DNA of 64,000 bases from Pseudomonas frederiksbergensis (GTDB lineage: Bacteria > Pseudomonadota > Gammaproteobacteria > Pseudomonadales > Pseudomonadaceae), in assembly GCF_900105495.1 (NCBI RefSeq), contig NZ_FNTF01000002.1, forward strand, positions 1,463,501 through 1,527,500, read 5' to 3'. The notes below the pieces were generated by a model. It saw only the letters and a program-made list of their open reading frames with translations. It had not been told where the DNA came from and did not search any database. Positions 52,431 to 62,297 of this stretch are shown one piece after another (position 1 is the first letter of the stretch; each line of letters opens with the position of its first letter). The position numbers and the translations under genes were made by a program.

Positions 52431-55127
52431 TTACAGCGATAGCGGGCCACGCGGATAGCGCTTGAGCTTTTCGATCAGCTCTACGCCGGGGATCGGTCGG
52501 TCGAACAGGTAACCCTGGCCGACGTCGCAGCGGTGGCGGCGCAGGAAAGCCAACTGCTCGGCGGTTTCGATGCCTTCAGCCACGACCTTGAGTTTCAGGT
52601 TGTGGGCCATGGCAATCACCGCGGAGGTGATTTCCATGTCGTCCTGGTTGTCCGGGATTTCGTGGATGAAGCTGCGATCGATCTTGATGATGTCGATCGG
52701 GAATTTTTTCAGGTAGCTGAGCGATGAGTAACCGGTGCCGAAGTCATCCATGGCCAGGGTCAGGCCCAGGCGCTTGAGCTGATCGAGCTGCAAGTGGGTG
52801 TCTTCGGTGGCTTCCAGCAGCAGGCCTTCGGTGAGTTCGAGTTCCAGCAGGTTTGCCGGTAGCGCTTCTTCCTTGAGGATGTTGGCGATGGACGACACCA
52901 GGTCCGGATCGGAGAACTGCTTGGGCGACAGGTTGATGGCCACCTGAAGATTGCCCAGGCCCGCGGCGGTCAGGTCTTTGCTCATGCGGCAGGCCTGGCG
53001 GGCGATCCATTTGCCGATGGGGATGATCAGGCCGGTTTCTTCGGCGACGCTGATGAACTGGTCCGGGCGGATCATGCCTTTTTCCGGATGGTTCCAGCGC
53101 AGCAGCGCTTCCATCCCCAACAGGCGACCGCTGCGCAGGCAGAGCTTGGGCTGGTAGAACACGTCCAGCTCGTTCTGGGTCAGGGCGCGGCGCAGGTTGT
53201 TTTCGACGAACAGTTTGTAGCTCGCTTCGGCGTTCAGCGCTTCGGTGAACACCTGGACCTGATGTTTGCCGTTGGCCTTGGCCTTGTGCAGGGCGAGGCC
53301 GGCGTTGCGCATCAGGGTTTGCGGATCGCGGCCGTGCAACGGCGCGCAGGCCAGGCCTACGGAGCCGGTGACGCTGATCAGCTGGTTGTCGACGAACATC
53401 GGCTTGTCGAGGGTCGCCAGCAGTTGATTGGCAATCTGTTGACCCGCACGCAGGTCGGTGTCGTCCAGCAGCACGGCGAATTCGTTACTGGCGAACCGCG
53501 CCAGGCTGCCGCTCGGGCTCAGGCTGTTGCGCAGACGCCGGGCCAGGCTGATCAGCAGTTTGTCGCCGGTCTGGTGGCCGAGGCTGTCGTTGATCCGCTT
53601 GAAGTTGTCGATGTCCACCAGCAACAAGCTGATCGGTGTATCGCTGTCTCGGGCGAAACGTTCGTCGAGGTTGCGGATAAAGGAGGGGCGGTTGCCGAGG
53701 TTGGTCAGGTTGTCGGTGTAAGCCAGACGCTCGATGCGCTGCTGAGCGAGCTTGGTCTGGGTGATGTCTTCATAGATGCCGATGTAATGCGTCAGCTCGC
53801 GGTTGTCGCCGTAAACCTTGGAAATCGACAACTGGCCCCAGTAGGGTTCGAGGTTTTTACGGCGGCTTTTGAACTCACCCTGCCAGCTGTTGCTCTTGGC
53901 CAGCGCCGAGGGCGCGTCGAACAGCAGCTCGCTGAGGTTTTCCAGTGCCGGCAGTTCCGACAGCCGCTGGCCGTGGACTTCTTCGGTGGTGTACTGGGTG
54001 ATCGCCGTGAAGCTGGGGTTGACGTATTCCACCACGCCATCGCAATTGACCAGCAAAAAGGCGTTGGCGCTTTGCTCTACCGCACGCTGGAACAGGTGCA
54101 GGGCGCTGGTAGCAGTGCGGCGGTTGTGGTTGTTGATGACTTGGGCGAACTGATCCGCCAACTCTCCGGCGAACGCAATTTCGTCCGATTGCCAGGCGCG
54201 GGGCGTACCGGTCTGTTCCAGGCAGAGTACGCCAACCACTTGGCCATCGACGCGAATGCTGGCGTCGAGCATCGCATTCACATCGCGCGGACGCATGTGT
54301 TCGGCCATTTGCCGGGTACGCGGGTCGCGCATGGCGTTGTGGGCGTCGATGGCGCGGCCGGTCTGCAAGGCATCCAGGTAATCAGGGAAGAGACTGACGT
54401 CCATCGGCTCCGGCAGCAGGTATTCCTGGCTGGCGCGGTGATAGGCCGAAATCGGCACGAGCTGTGAACCTTCGAGGTTCCACAGGCTGGCGCAGTCGAT
54501 TTCGTAAATGTCACAGGCGCTGCGAGTGATCAGTTCGGCGGCTTCTTTCAGGGAGTTGTTACTGCTATAGCGCTGGCGGGTCAGCAGCAGGATCAAGTCT
54601 TGCTGGGCGCGCACCCGGTCCAGGTGCAGAAGCTGTTCCTGCTGGGCGCGCTGATTGAGTTCCAGGGCGATTTGCAGGCGGGAGTTCTGGGTTTCCAGGT
54701 CCAGGGCCGGCAGCAGTTGCTCACCCTCGAACAAGCCGTCGATTACCAACAGGTAGCCGCGTAGCAGGTGTCGATTGTGTTGTTTGTAGGCTTCGCCCAG
54801 TTCTAGCAGGTTCAAGGAACCTGCGGCGGTGTGCAGTGTGTAGCGGATCAGGTAATGCGGGCTTTCGGTGAGTTGTTGCTGAACCGCGTCATGCAGCTGA
54901 TAGCGCGCTTCGGGCTCCATCAGGCTGGCGTAGGGCGAGCCGACCAGAGCACAGAGCTCCACAGCCGGCAGGCCGAACTGTCGTTCGCAATTGGGATCGA
55001 GAAACAGCAGCGCCCAGCTCGCTTCATTCAGCCGTTCGAAACGCAGCATGCCGAGCCGCGAGGGCACAGGCAACTGCGTCACTACCTCGGCCACCATACG
55101 GCTGGCGGCATCGGGTTGGCTCTTCAT
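52431..55127 (-). CDS. dipA: Cyclic-di-GMP phosphodiesterase with PAS, GAF, degenerate GGDEF and EAL domains
   Basis: 898 residues. An N-terminal PAS-like part (about 20-130), a GAF domain (about 175-345), a PAS (about 350-470, ending YIGIYEDITQTK), GGDEF (475-640) and EAL (645-898). The GGDEF site reads ASNEF at about 546, so cyclase activity is not expected. The EAL site MEALLRW (about 671), NLSPKQF, ELTEG, DDFGTGYSSL and EGIETAEQL keep the residues for hydrolysis. The layout, the ASNEF variant and the neighbours match P. aeruginosa DipA (PA5017), which lowers c-di-GMP and promotes biofilm dispersal. Confidence 0.88.
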   Translation of the reverse strand: MKSQPDAASRMVAEVVTQLPVPSRLGMLRFERLNEASWALLFLDPNCERQFGLPAVELCALVGSPYASLMEPEARYQLHDAVQQQLTESPHYLIRYTLHTAAGSLNLLELGEAYKQHNRHLLRGYLLVIDGLFEGEQLLPALDLETQNSRLQIALELNQRAQQEQLLHLDRVRAQQDLILLLTRQRYSSNNSLKEAAELITRSACDIYEIDCASLWNLEGSQLVPISAYHRASQEYLLPEPMDVSLFPDYLDALQTGRAIDAHNAMRDPRTRQMAEHMRPRDVNAMLDASIRVDGQVVGVLCLEQTGTPRAWQSDEIAFAGELADQFAQVINNHNRRTATSALHLFQRAVEQSANAFLLVNCDGVVEYVNPSFTAITQYTTEEVHGQRLSELPALENLSELLFDAPSALAKSNSWQGEFKSRRKNLEPYWGQLSISKVYGDNRELTHYIGIYEDITQTKLAQQRIERLAYTDNLTNLGNRPSFIRNLDERFARDSDTPISLLLVDIDNFKRINDSLGHQTGDKLLISLARRLRNSLSPSGSLARFASNEFAVLLDDTDLRAGQQIANQLLATLDKPMFVDNQLISVTGSVGLACAPLHGRDPQTLMRNAGLALHKAKANGKHQVQVFTEALNAEASYKLFVENNLRRALTQNELDVFYQPKLCLRSGRLLGMEALLRWNHPEKGMIRPDQFISVAEETGLIIPIGKWIARQACRMSKDLTAAGLGNLQVAINLSPKQFSDPDLVSSIANILKEEALPANLLELELTEGLLLEATEDTHLQLDQLKRLGLTLAMDDFGTGYSSLSYLKKFPIDIIKIDRSFIHEIPDNQDDMEITSAVIAMAHNLKLKVVAEGIETAEQLAFLRRHRCDVGQGYLFDRPIPGVELIEKLKRYPRGPLSL

Positions 55128-55416
55128 ATGGAGGGGAACTCACTTCGAATAGGCTGATCGCGCCGGGCTTCCGCCCTCTGTACTGTTAACTGCGGCAAGG
55201 TTGCATCATTGCGACAGTGACTGACAAGAGACATGAAGGCCAAGTGCTATAAGAATATGTCGGCAGGAGAGAGGATTTCTCCAATGGATGGCTAAAAGTA
55301 ATCGTTTGGAGCCCTGTGGCGAGCGAGCTTGCTCGCGCTGGGTTGCGCAGCGGCCCAAAAATCTTGTGAGCGCTGCGCACTCAAGCGGGAGCAAGCTCCC
55401 TCGCCACAGGTTTGGT
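55128..55416. repeat. Intergenic region with REP pair upstream of dipA
   Basis: The pair lies at 55313-55410 (CCTGTGGCGAGCGAGCTTGC and its mirror image). The rest, 55128-55312, probably holds the dipA promoter; no clear boxes were identified. Confidence 0.7.
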
Positions 55417-56823
55417 TTAACGCAAAGGAATGCCTACCGATTGCAGCCGCTGGCCGTCCCGGTCGTGATAGTTGACCTGTACCTTCTCCTGATCAACGAC
55501 CAGATGGGCAAAGTTGTCCTGGCTGACCACCTGGCTGGTCAGTTCATGCTGATAGTCGCCAGCGGCTGTTCGCGCCAATGGTTGGCCGAGGATGAAAGTG
55601 GATGCCTTGGCATACGGCAGCAGTTTGCTGTTGCACAAAGGCGAGGAGACGATGGTGTGCACCGCGAAGTCCGGGTCTTCGCTGTGGGTCAGGCGACTGG
55701 TCAGGGAGCCATGGACATCGCCGGACACGAAGAAGACGTTCTTTATTCGGTGCGTACGAATGGTCTCCAGCAGTCGTAGCCGTTGTTCCGGGAAAGCTTT
55801 CCAGGCGTCATCACCGTGAAGTTTGCGGTCGGGGTAGAACATTACGCTGGTGACCACGAACTTGACCCTGGCCGGGCTGTGAATCAACCATTTGCACAAG
55901 GCTTGTTCCTGCTCTTCGTCAAGGATGCGTCGATCATTGGCCGACAGGTTGCGTCGGGTTCGACTGTCAGTGACAAACCATTCGATATCGCCTTCGGCGA
56001 ATTGATACCAATAGTGTTGCAGTTGCTTGTTTACTTGCCCGCTGGCAAGAAGTTCATGTGTGGGGCTATGACTGGCTTGATACAACTCATACGCCGCGAT
56101 GGCATTTTTGTATAAGTAGGCATCTGCCTTACTTTCGTTGGCGGGCCAGTTGTCTTCGATTTCATGATCGTCGAGGATCATGTAAGTCGGGACGCCGGAC
56201 ATTAATTTTGCAATATTGGGTTGGGAAAAAGCTGCACGGTACTTACTGAGTATTGCCTTGTATTCCCGGTCGGGAGCAATGACGTTCAGGTCATCGACAT
56301 AGATTTGATCGCCGGTCATCAACATGGCGCTGATGGGCGGTTCGGCCTGCTGCGCCAGATGGGTGATCGAGGCGAAAATCCTGTCGCCCAGATACGGTGC
56401 AGACGGGATGCCAGCGGTCATGCGCAGGTAGCGACAGGAACCGACGATATAGGCCCGTGGAATCGCGGCTTTGCTGGATAGTGTGCGAAACCGGTAGATG
56501 ACGCGCGGCCATTGCAGCGGCAGTTCCTGAACCGTTTCCACGGTATGCACCGGGCTCATGGGGCTGAACCAGCCTGCCTGGTATTCGTACTCGGTGTCGG
56601 TGGCAAGTTCGTTGAGTGCAATTACGTCGGACATATCCCGCAAGATCGTCAACTTTGCAAATACACCTTGGGACCAGCGCTCTTCGCCTGTTCGTCGATA
56701 ACGAATGCCTGCAAATACTGGTGCAGTGTTTTGAAGTTCGCCGCGCAAGAAAATGCGGGCGTGGTTAGTTGTTGTGTGGCCAATAATAGGGCCGACAGTT
56801 GGTTTGAACATGTTCGAATCCAT
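55417..56823 (-). CDS. PhoD-like alkaline phosphatase family protein
   Basis: 468 residues. The metallophosphatase blocks appear in order: VGSCRY (about 128), MTGDQIYVDD (about 168), MILDDHEIEDNWP (about 212) and FVSGDVHGSL (about 370). These bind the Fe/Ca-type metals of PhoD. There is no Tat or Sec signal at the N-terminus (MDSNMFKPTVGPIIGHTTTN), so unlike classic PhoD it is probably cytoplasmic. It stands between dipA and aceF, adjacent in P. aeruginosa as I recall, and lies between two repeats, which suggests insertion. Base composition is visibly less GC-rich than aceF. Substrate unknown. Confidence 0.82.
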   Translation of the reverse strand: MDSNMFKPTVGPIIGHTTTNHARIFLRGELQNTAPVFAGIRYRRTGEERWSQGVFAKLTILRDMSDVIALNELATDTEYEYQAGWFSPMSPVHTVETVQELPLQWPRVIYRFRTLSSKAAIPRAYIVGSCRYLRMTAGIPSAPYLGDRIFASITHLAQQAEPPISAMLMTGDQIYVDDLNVIAPDREYKAILSKYRAAFSQPNIAKLMSGVPTYMILDDHEIEDNWPANESKADAYLYKNAIAAYELYQASHSPTHELLASGQVNKQLQHYWYQFAEGDIEWFVTDSRTRRNLSANDRRILDEEQEQALCKWLIHSPARVKFVVTSVMFYPDRKLHGDDAWKAFPEQRLRLLETIRTHRIKNVFFVSGDVHGSLTSRLTHSEDPDFAVHTIVSSPLCNSKLLPYAKASTFILGQPLARTAAGDYQHELTSQVVSQDNFAHLVVDQEKVQVNYHDRDGQRLQSVGIPLR

Positions 56824-57194
56824 TCGAAGTAATGCTAACTAAGCAGATTAAGTTGTAGAAGAATCTATTGGGGGTGCTACCAACTAAGATTAGTTATTGG
56901 CTTGCGAAAAATATCGGGCGGAAGTGGACTCGAGTTGTAGGCGGCGTAAGCCGTGAATGTAGGAATAAAACTTGGGAGAGGGCCCAATGCCAGTCAGTTC
57001 AGCCCTAATGCGGCCTGTAGCAGCTGCCGAGCCTGCGAGGCTGCGTTCGGCGGCGTAGCCGTCGTGAAACCGGCTAACGCGGTCTACCTGATGCACCGCA
57101 AGTTCTGATCTGACGACTGCTTCGCAGCCGAACGCAGCCTCGCAAGCTCGACAGCTGCTACCTGGAATGCTGAATGGGGATGGTTTTCTTGAGG
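56824..57194. repeat. Intergenic region with long palindromic repeat upstream of the phosphatase
   Basis: The repeat spans 57016-57161 (TGTAGCAGCTGCCGAGCCTG and mirror image). The AT-rich stretch 56824-57000 has no convincing gene and may carry the phosphatase promoter. Confidence 0.7.
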
Positions 57195-57225
57195 GCAAAA
57201 AAAGCCCCGCCAAACTGGCGGGGTT
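57195..57225 (-). terminator. Intrinsic terminator of aceF
   Basis: On the minus strand AACCCCGCC, loop AGTTT, GGCGGGGC, then seven T residues. A further hairpin, GGCCCTCC/GGAGGGCC (57266-57287), lies between it and the aceF stop. Confidence 0.88.
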
Positions 57226-57295
57226 GAGGTACGAGCGTGGCGCTCGGAAAACGTGGAACGCGACGGGCCCTCCGATGAAGGAGGGCCGGCCGGTG

Positions 57296-59257
57296 TTACA
57301 GCAGGATCGTGCGGATGTCCGCCAGCAGATCGCTCAGACGCTTGGTGAAGCGTGCAGCAGCGGCGCCGTTGATCACACGGTGATCGTAGGACAGCGACAG
57401 CGGCAGCATCAGTTTTGGCTGGAAGGCTTTGCCGTCCCAGACTGGCTGGATGGTTGCCTTGGAAACACCGAGGATCGCCACTTCCGGCGCGTTGACGATC
57501 GGCGTGAAGCCGGTGCCGCCAATGTGGCCGAGGCTGGAAATGGTGAAGCAGGCGCCTTGCATGTCGTCAGCGGTGAGCTTTTTGTCGCGGGCTTTGGCGG
57601 CCAGCACGGCGGCTTCGGCTGCCAGTTGCAACAGGCTCTTCTGGTCGACGTTCTTGATGACCGGTACCAGCAGGCCTTCAGGGGTGTCGACGGCGAAGCC
57701 GATGTTCACGTACTTCTTGCGGATGATCGCCTTGCCGCTTGGTGCCAGCGAACTGTTGAAGTCCGGCAGTTCCTTGAGCAGGTGTGCGCAGGATTTGAGC
57801 AGCAGCGGCAGGATGGTCAGCTTGACGCCAGCCTTCTCTGCAACGGCTTTCTGAGCGATACGGAACGCTTCCAGGTCGGTGATATCAGCCGAATCGAACT
57901 GAGTCACGTGCGGAATGTTCAGCCAGCTGCGGTGCAGGCTCGACGCGCCGATTTGCATCAGGCGGGTCATCGGCACTTCCTCGGTCTCACCGAAGCGGCT
58001 GAAGTCCACGACCGGAATCGGCGGGATGCCCGCGCCGCCGGTTGCGCCAGCAGCAGCGGCCGGTGCTTCCTTGGCTTTCTGCATCATGGCTTTGACGTAA
58101 ACCTGCACGTCTTCTTTCAGGATGCGACCGTGCGGACCACTGGCGCCAACAGCGTTCAGCTCGACGCCGAACTCGCGAGCCAGTTGGCGTACTGCCGGGC
58201 CCGCGTGAACCTTGGCGCCTGGCTTGGCCGGTGCAGCAGCTGGTGCTGCCGGTGCCGGTGCCGGAGCAGCAGGAGCAGCGGCGGCTGGAGCTGGAGCACT
58301 AGGAGCAGCAGCGGCGGTTGCCGGGGCAGCAGCAGGCGCAGCGCCTTTGACTTTCAGCTTGAGGATCAGGTCGCCGGTACCGACTTCGTCATCCAGCTTG
58401 ACGGAAACACTTTCCACCACGCCCGCGGCAGGCGATGGAATTTCCATGCTGGCCTTGTCGGATTCCAGGGTGATCAGCGACTGGTCGGCGGTGACGGTGT
58501 CGCCAGCCTTGACCAGGACTTCGATGATCTTGGCCTTGCCCGACGAACCGATGTCCGGGACATGAATGTCCTGAACGCTGTCGGCAACCGGTGCAGCAGG
58601 CGCGGCGGCTGGAGCAGCAGCGGCGGCCGGAGCAGGCGCAGCAGCCTGGGCTGGCGCGGCAGCAGCAGGGGCCGCAGCACCCGCCACTTCCAGGTCCAGA
58701 ATCAGGTCGCCAGTGCCGACTTCGTCGTTGAGCTTGACGCTGATGCTCTTGACCACGCCAGCGGCAGGCGATGGGATTTCCATGCTGGCCTTGTCGGATT
58801 CCAGGGTGATCAGCGACTGATCAGCCGCGACGGTGTCGCCGACCTTGACCTGGATCTCGATGATCTGGGCCTTGCCCGACGAACCGATGTCCGGCACGTG
58901 CACTTGCTGGACGCTGGCGGCAGCCGGAGCTGCGGCTGGCGCGGCAGCTGCCGGAGCAGCAGCCGGTTTCGCTTCAGCCTTGGCAGCCGGCGCAGCCGCC
59001 GCCGCTGGGGCCGCAGCAGCGGCACCTTCGACTTCCAGCTCCAGCAGTTCGTCGCCTTCTTTCAGGCGATCGCCCAGCTTCACTTTGATGCTTTTGACGA
59101 TGCCGGCCTTGGGCGCAGGAATTTCCATGCTCGCCTTGTCCGACTCAAGCGTCAGGATGCTCTGGTCGGCTTCCACACGGTCGCCGACCTTCACAAATAG
59201 TTCGATTACTTCACCTTCACCGCTGCCGATGTCAGGTACGCGAATGAGTTCGCTCAC
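57296..59257 (-). CDS. aceF: Pyruvate dehydrogenase complex E2, dihydrolipoamide acetyltransferase
   Basis: 653 residues. Three lipoyl domains, with the lysines in DKAS at 41, 156 and 268, are joined by Ala/Pro-rich linkers. A peripheral-subunit-binding domain follows (KVHAGPAVRQLAREFGVEL), then the catalytic core ending in LSLSYDHRVINGAAAARFTK with the HRVxNG histidine. It transfers the acetyl group from E1 to CoA. The start is GTG at 59257, behind GGAGACAC. It is 11 bases after aceE, one operon. The third lipoyl copy is nearly identical to the second in sequence, pointing to internal duplication. Confidence 0.97.
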   Translation of the reverse strand: MSELIRVPDIGSGEGEVIELFVKVGDRVEADQSILTLESDKASMEIPAPKAGIVKSIKVKLGDRLKEGDELLELEVEGAAAAAPAAAAAPAAKAEAKPAAAPAAAAPAAAPAAASVQQVHVPDIGSSGKAQIIEIQVKVGDTVAADQSLITLESDKASMEIPSPAAGVVKSISVKLNDEVGTGDLILDLEVAGAAAPAAAAPAQAAAPAPAAAAAPAAAPAAPVADSVQDIHVPDIGSSGKAKIIEVLVKAGDTVTADQSLITLESDKASMEIPSPAAGVVESVSVKLDDEVGTGDLILKLKVKGAAPAAAPATAAAAPSAPAPAAAAPAAPAPAPAAPAAAPAKPGAKVHAGPAVRQLAREFGVELNAVGASGPHGRILKEDVQVYVKAMMQKAKEAPAAAAGATGGAGIPPIPVVDFSRFGETEEVPMTRLMQIGASSLHRSWLNIPHVTQFDSADITDLEAFRIAQKAVAEKAGVKLTILPLLLKSCAHLLKELPDFNSSLAPSGKAIIRKKYVNIGFAVDTPEGLLVPVIKNVDQKSLLQLAAEAAVLAAKARDKKLTADDMQGACFTISSLGHIGGTGFTPIVNAPEVAILGVSKATIQPVWDGKAFQPKLMLPLSLSYDHRVINGAAAARFTKRLSDLLADIRTILL

Positions 59258-59268
59258 AGAGTGTCTCC

Positions 59269-61914
59269 TCAGCAGTCCAGTGGGTTGCGTTTTTCCGGGT
59301 TGATCCCGAACTTGGCGATGGCTTCAGCCACCACTTTAGGCTCGATATCACCACGGTCAGCCAAGGCTTCCAGGGCTGCCAACACCACGAAATGACGGTC
59401 GACTTCGAAGAAGTGACGCAGCTTCTTGCGGCTGTCACTGCGGCCGAAACCGTCGGTGCCCAGGACTTTGAATTCCTTGGACGGGACCCACTGACGAATT
59501 TGCTCAGCGAACAGCTTCATGTAGTCGGTAGACGCGATGACCGGACCTTGACGGCCGTTCAGGCACTCTTCGACATAGCTCAGTTTAGGCTTCTGACCCG
59601 GGTGCAGACGGTTGCTGCGCTCTACGGCCAGGCCATCGCGACGCAGTTCGTTGAAGCTGGTAACGCTCCACACGTCAGCGCCGACGTTGAACTGTTCACG
59701 CAGGATTTTCGCCGCTTCGCGAACTTCACGCAGGATGGTGCCGGAGCCCATCAGCTGAACGTGGTGCGCCGCTTCGCGGGTGTCTTCCTCGAGCAGGTAC
59801 ATGCCCTTGATGATGCCTTCCTCGACACCGGCCGGCATGGCTGGCTGCTGGTAGGACTCGTTCATCACGGTGATGTAGTAGAAAACGTCCTGCTGCTCTT
59901 CGGTCATCTTCTTCATGCCGTCCTGGATGATCACCGCCAGCTCGTAGCCGTAGGTTGGATCAAAGGTGCGGCAGTTCGGGATGGTGGCAGCCAGGATGTG
60001 GCTGTGACCGTCTTCGTGTTGCAGGCCTTCGCCGTTCAGCGTGGTCCGGCCGGCGGTGCCGCCGATCAGGAAGCCACGGGTGCGGCTGTCGCCAGCGGCC
60101 CAGGCGAGGTCGCCGATACGCTGGAAGCCGAACATCGAGTAGAAGATGTAGAACGGCAGCATTGGCTGGTTATGGCTGGAGTACGAAGTACCGGCTGCGA
60201 TGAAGGAGCTCATGGCGCCCGCTTCGTTGATGCCTTCTTCGAGGATCTGGCCCTTTTTGTCTTCCTTGTAGAACATCACCTGGTCTTTATCGACTGGCTC
60301 GTAGAGCTGGCCGACGGAGGAGTAGATGCCCAACTGACGGAACATGCCTTCCATACCGAAGGTACGGGCTTCGTCCGGGATGATCGGAACGATGCGCGAA
60401 CCGATTTCCTTGTCCTTGACCAGCTGCGCGAGGATCCGCACGAAAGCCATGGTGGTGGAGATTTCACGGTCGCCCGAGCCGTCCAGGATTGCCTTGAGGG
60501 TATCCAGTGGTGGCGTCGGGATGTCGAAGCTCTTGGCGCGGCGCTGTGGCACGAAACCGCCCAGTGCAGTGCGGCGCTCGCTCAGGTAGCGGGCTTCGGC
60601 GCTGTTTGGCTCTGGCTTGAAGAACGGCAGGTTTTCCAGCTCTTCGTCTTTTACCGGGATGTCGAAACGATCGCGGAACAGCTTCAGGCTTTCAACATCC
60701 ACTTTCTTGGTGTTGTGCGCGGTGTTCTTCGCTTCGCCGGCACCGGTGCCATAACCTTTGATGGTCTTGGCCAGGATGACGGTCGGTTGTTCTTTGTGGT
60801 TGACCGCTTCGTGGTACGCCGCGTAGACCTTGTACGGGTCGTGGCCGCCACGGTTGAGTTTCCAGATCTCGTCGTCGGACAAGTCTTCAACCATCGCCTT
60901 GAGTTCTGGCGAGTTGAAGAAGTGTTCACGCACGAACGCGCCGTCTTTGGCTTTGTAGTTCTGGTACTCGCCGTCGATGACTTCGTCCATGCGGCGTTGC
61001 AGGATACCGTCGACGTCTTTGGCCAGCAGTGGGTCCCAGAAACGGCCCCAGATGACTTTGGTCACGTTCCACTGAGCACCGCGGAACACGCCTTCGAGTT
61101 CCTGGATGATCTTGCCGTTGCCGCGAACCGGGCCATCAAGGCGCTGCAGGTTGCAGTTGATGACGAAGATCAGGTTGTCGAGCTTCTCGCGGCCAGCCAG
61201 CGAGATCGCGCCCAGGGATTCCGGCTCGTCGCACTCGCCGTCGCCCAGGAAACACCAGACTTTTTGCTTGCCTTCCGGGATGAAACCACGGGCTTCCAGG
61301 TACTTCATGAAGCGTGCCTGGTAGATCGCCTGGATTGGGCCCAGACCCATGGATACGGTCGGGAACTGCCAGAAATCAGGCATCAGCCAAGGGTGCGGGT
61401 AGGACGACAGACCCTGACCGTCCACTTCCTGGCGGAAGTTGTTCATCTGGTCTTCGGTGATGCGGCCTTCCATGAATGCGCGGGCGTAAACGCCTGGCGA
61501 GGTGTGGCCCTGGAAGTAGATCAGGTCGCCGCCGTGTTCGTCGGTCGGGGCCTGGAAGAAGTAGTTGAAGCCGATGTCATACAGGGTTGCGCTGGAGGCG
61601 AAGCTGGAGATGTGACCGCCCAGGTCAGAATCTTTCAGGTTCGTACGCATCACCATGGCCATCGCGTTCCAGCGTACCAACGAGCGAATGCGGCGTTCCA
61701 TGAACAGGTCGCCAGGCATGCGTGCTTCGTGGGTAACGGGGATCGTGTTGCGGTATGGCGTGGTGATGGCGTAAGGCAATTGCGAACCGCTACGGGTTGC
61801 GAGTTCGCCCATACGGGTCATCAGATAGTGAGCGCGGTCTTCGCCTTCTTTGTCGAGAACCGATTCCAGGGCGTCCAGCCATTCCTGGGTTTCGACGGGA
61901 TCGAGGTCTTGCAT
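59269..61914 (-). CDS. aceE: Pyruvate dehydrogenase E1 component (homodimeric)
   Basis: 881 residues, as E. coli AceE (887). The thiamine diphosphate motif is GDGECDEPESLGAISLAGRE (about 228-247) with the NCNLQRLDGPVRGN partner. DLIYFQGHTSPGVYARAFME and GYELAVIIQDGMKKM are family blocks. It decarboxylates pyruvate and acetylates the lipoyl groups of AceF, linking glycolysis to acetyl-CoA. The ATG at 61914 has GGAG eight bases upstream. Two inverted palindromes upstream may mediate transcriptional control. Confidence 0.97.
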   Translation of the reverse strand: MQDLDPVETQEWLDALESVLDKEGEDRAHYLMTRMGELATRSGSQLPYAITTPYRNTIPVTHEARMPGDLFMERRIRSLVRWNAMAMVMRTNLKDSDLGGHISSFASSATLYDIGFNYFFQAPTDEHGGDLIYFQGHTSPGVYARAFMEGRITEDQMNNFRQEVDGQGLSSYPHPWLMPDFWQFPTVSMGLGPIQAIYQARFMKYLEARGFIPEGKQKVWCFLGDGECDEPESLGAISLAGREKLDNLIFVINCNLQRLDGPVRGNGKIIQELEGVFRGAQWNVTKVIWGRFWDPLLAKDVDGILQRRMDEVIDGEYQNYKAKDGAFVREHFFNSPELKAMVEDLSDDEIWKLNRGGHDPYKVYAAYHEAVNHKEQPTVILAKTIKGYGTGAGEAKNTAHNTKKVDVESLKLFRDRFDIPVKDEELENLPFFKPEPNSAEARYLSERRTALGGFVPQRRAKSFDIPTPPLDTLKAILDGSGDREISTTMAFVRILAQLVKDKEIGSRIVPIIPDEARTFGMEGMFRQLGIYSSVGQLYEPVDKDQVMFYKEDKKGQILEEGINEAGAMSSFIAAGTSYSSHNQPMLPFYIFYSMFGFQRIGDLAWAAGDSRTRGFLIGGTAGRTTLNGEGLQHEDGHSHILAATIPNCRTFDPTYGYELAVIIQDGMKKMTEEQQDVFYYITVMNESYQQPAMPAGVEEGIIKGMYLLEEDTREAAHHVQLMGSGTILREVREAAKILREQFNVGADVWSVTSFNELRRDGLAVERSNRLHPGQKPKLSYVEECLNGRQGPVIASTDYMKLFAEQIRQWVPSKEFKVLGTDGFGRSDSRKKLRHFFEVDRHFVVLAALEALADRGDIEPKVVAEAIAKFGINPEKRNPLDC

Positions 61915-62297
61915 GGCTTGCTCCAGGGCGGAAAGGCTTCCAGAATCGGTTGCCTGAGTTTGCGACTGGCCTTGTGGGCAGACGATATAAATTCTTGGAT
62001 TGCCGAGAGGTTGTTCCGGCGGCGTGTAGTTTTACTACAAATCATCGGGCATTTCAGCCTTTCGAATGTATATACGAGTAGTAAAACTACAGATGAGCGG
62101 CTTGTGGCCTCCAGCTGCGTTGTGAGAATAATCGTTAAGGTTGGTCTTTTGCCAACCAGAAAAGGTGAAAGCTTGATGCTGTCTGCCAAAAATAAAGAAA
62201 TTTCAGCTATTTCTAACCTTTGTTCGACAGTCGATCAGGTAGTGCATTCTCGCGAATCACTACATGCAGCCCTCTACACGCCGATCAAGGATAGACC
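61915..62297. promoter_or_regulatory. aceE-glnE divergent control region with two GTAGT/ACTAC palindromes
   Basis: TGTAGTTTTACTACA (62025-62039) and GTAGTAAAACTAC (62078-62090) are mirror images of each other and each is itself a near-perfect palindrome, 39 bases apart. They resemble the HexR boxes of gamma-proteobacterial sugar-catabolism genes. They lie about 110-176 bases before the aceE start. The other 350 bases hold no gene. Confidence 0.6.
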
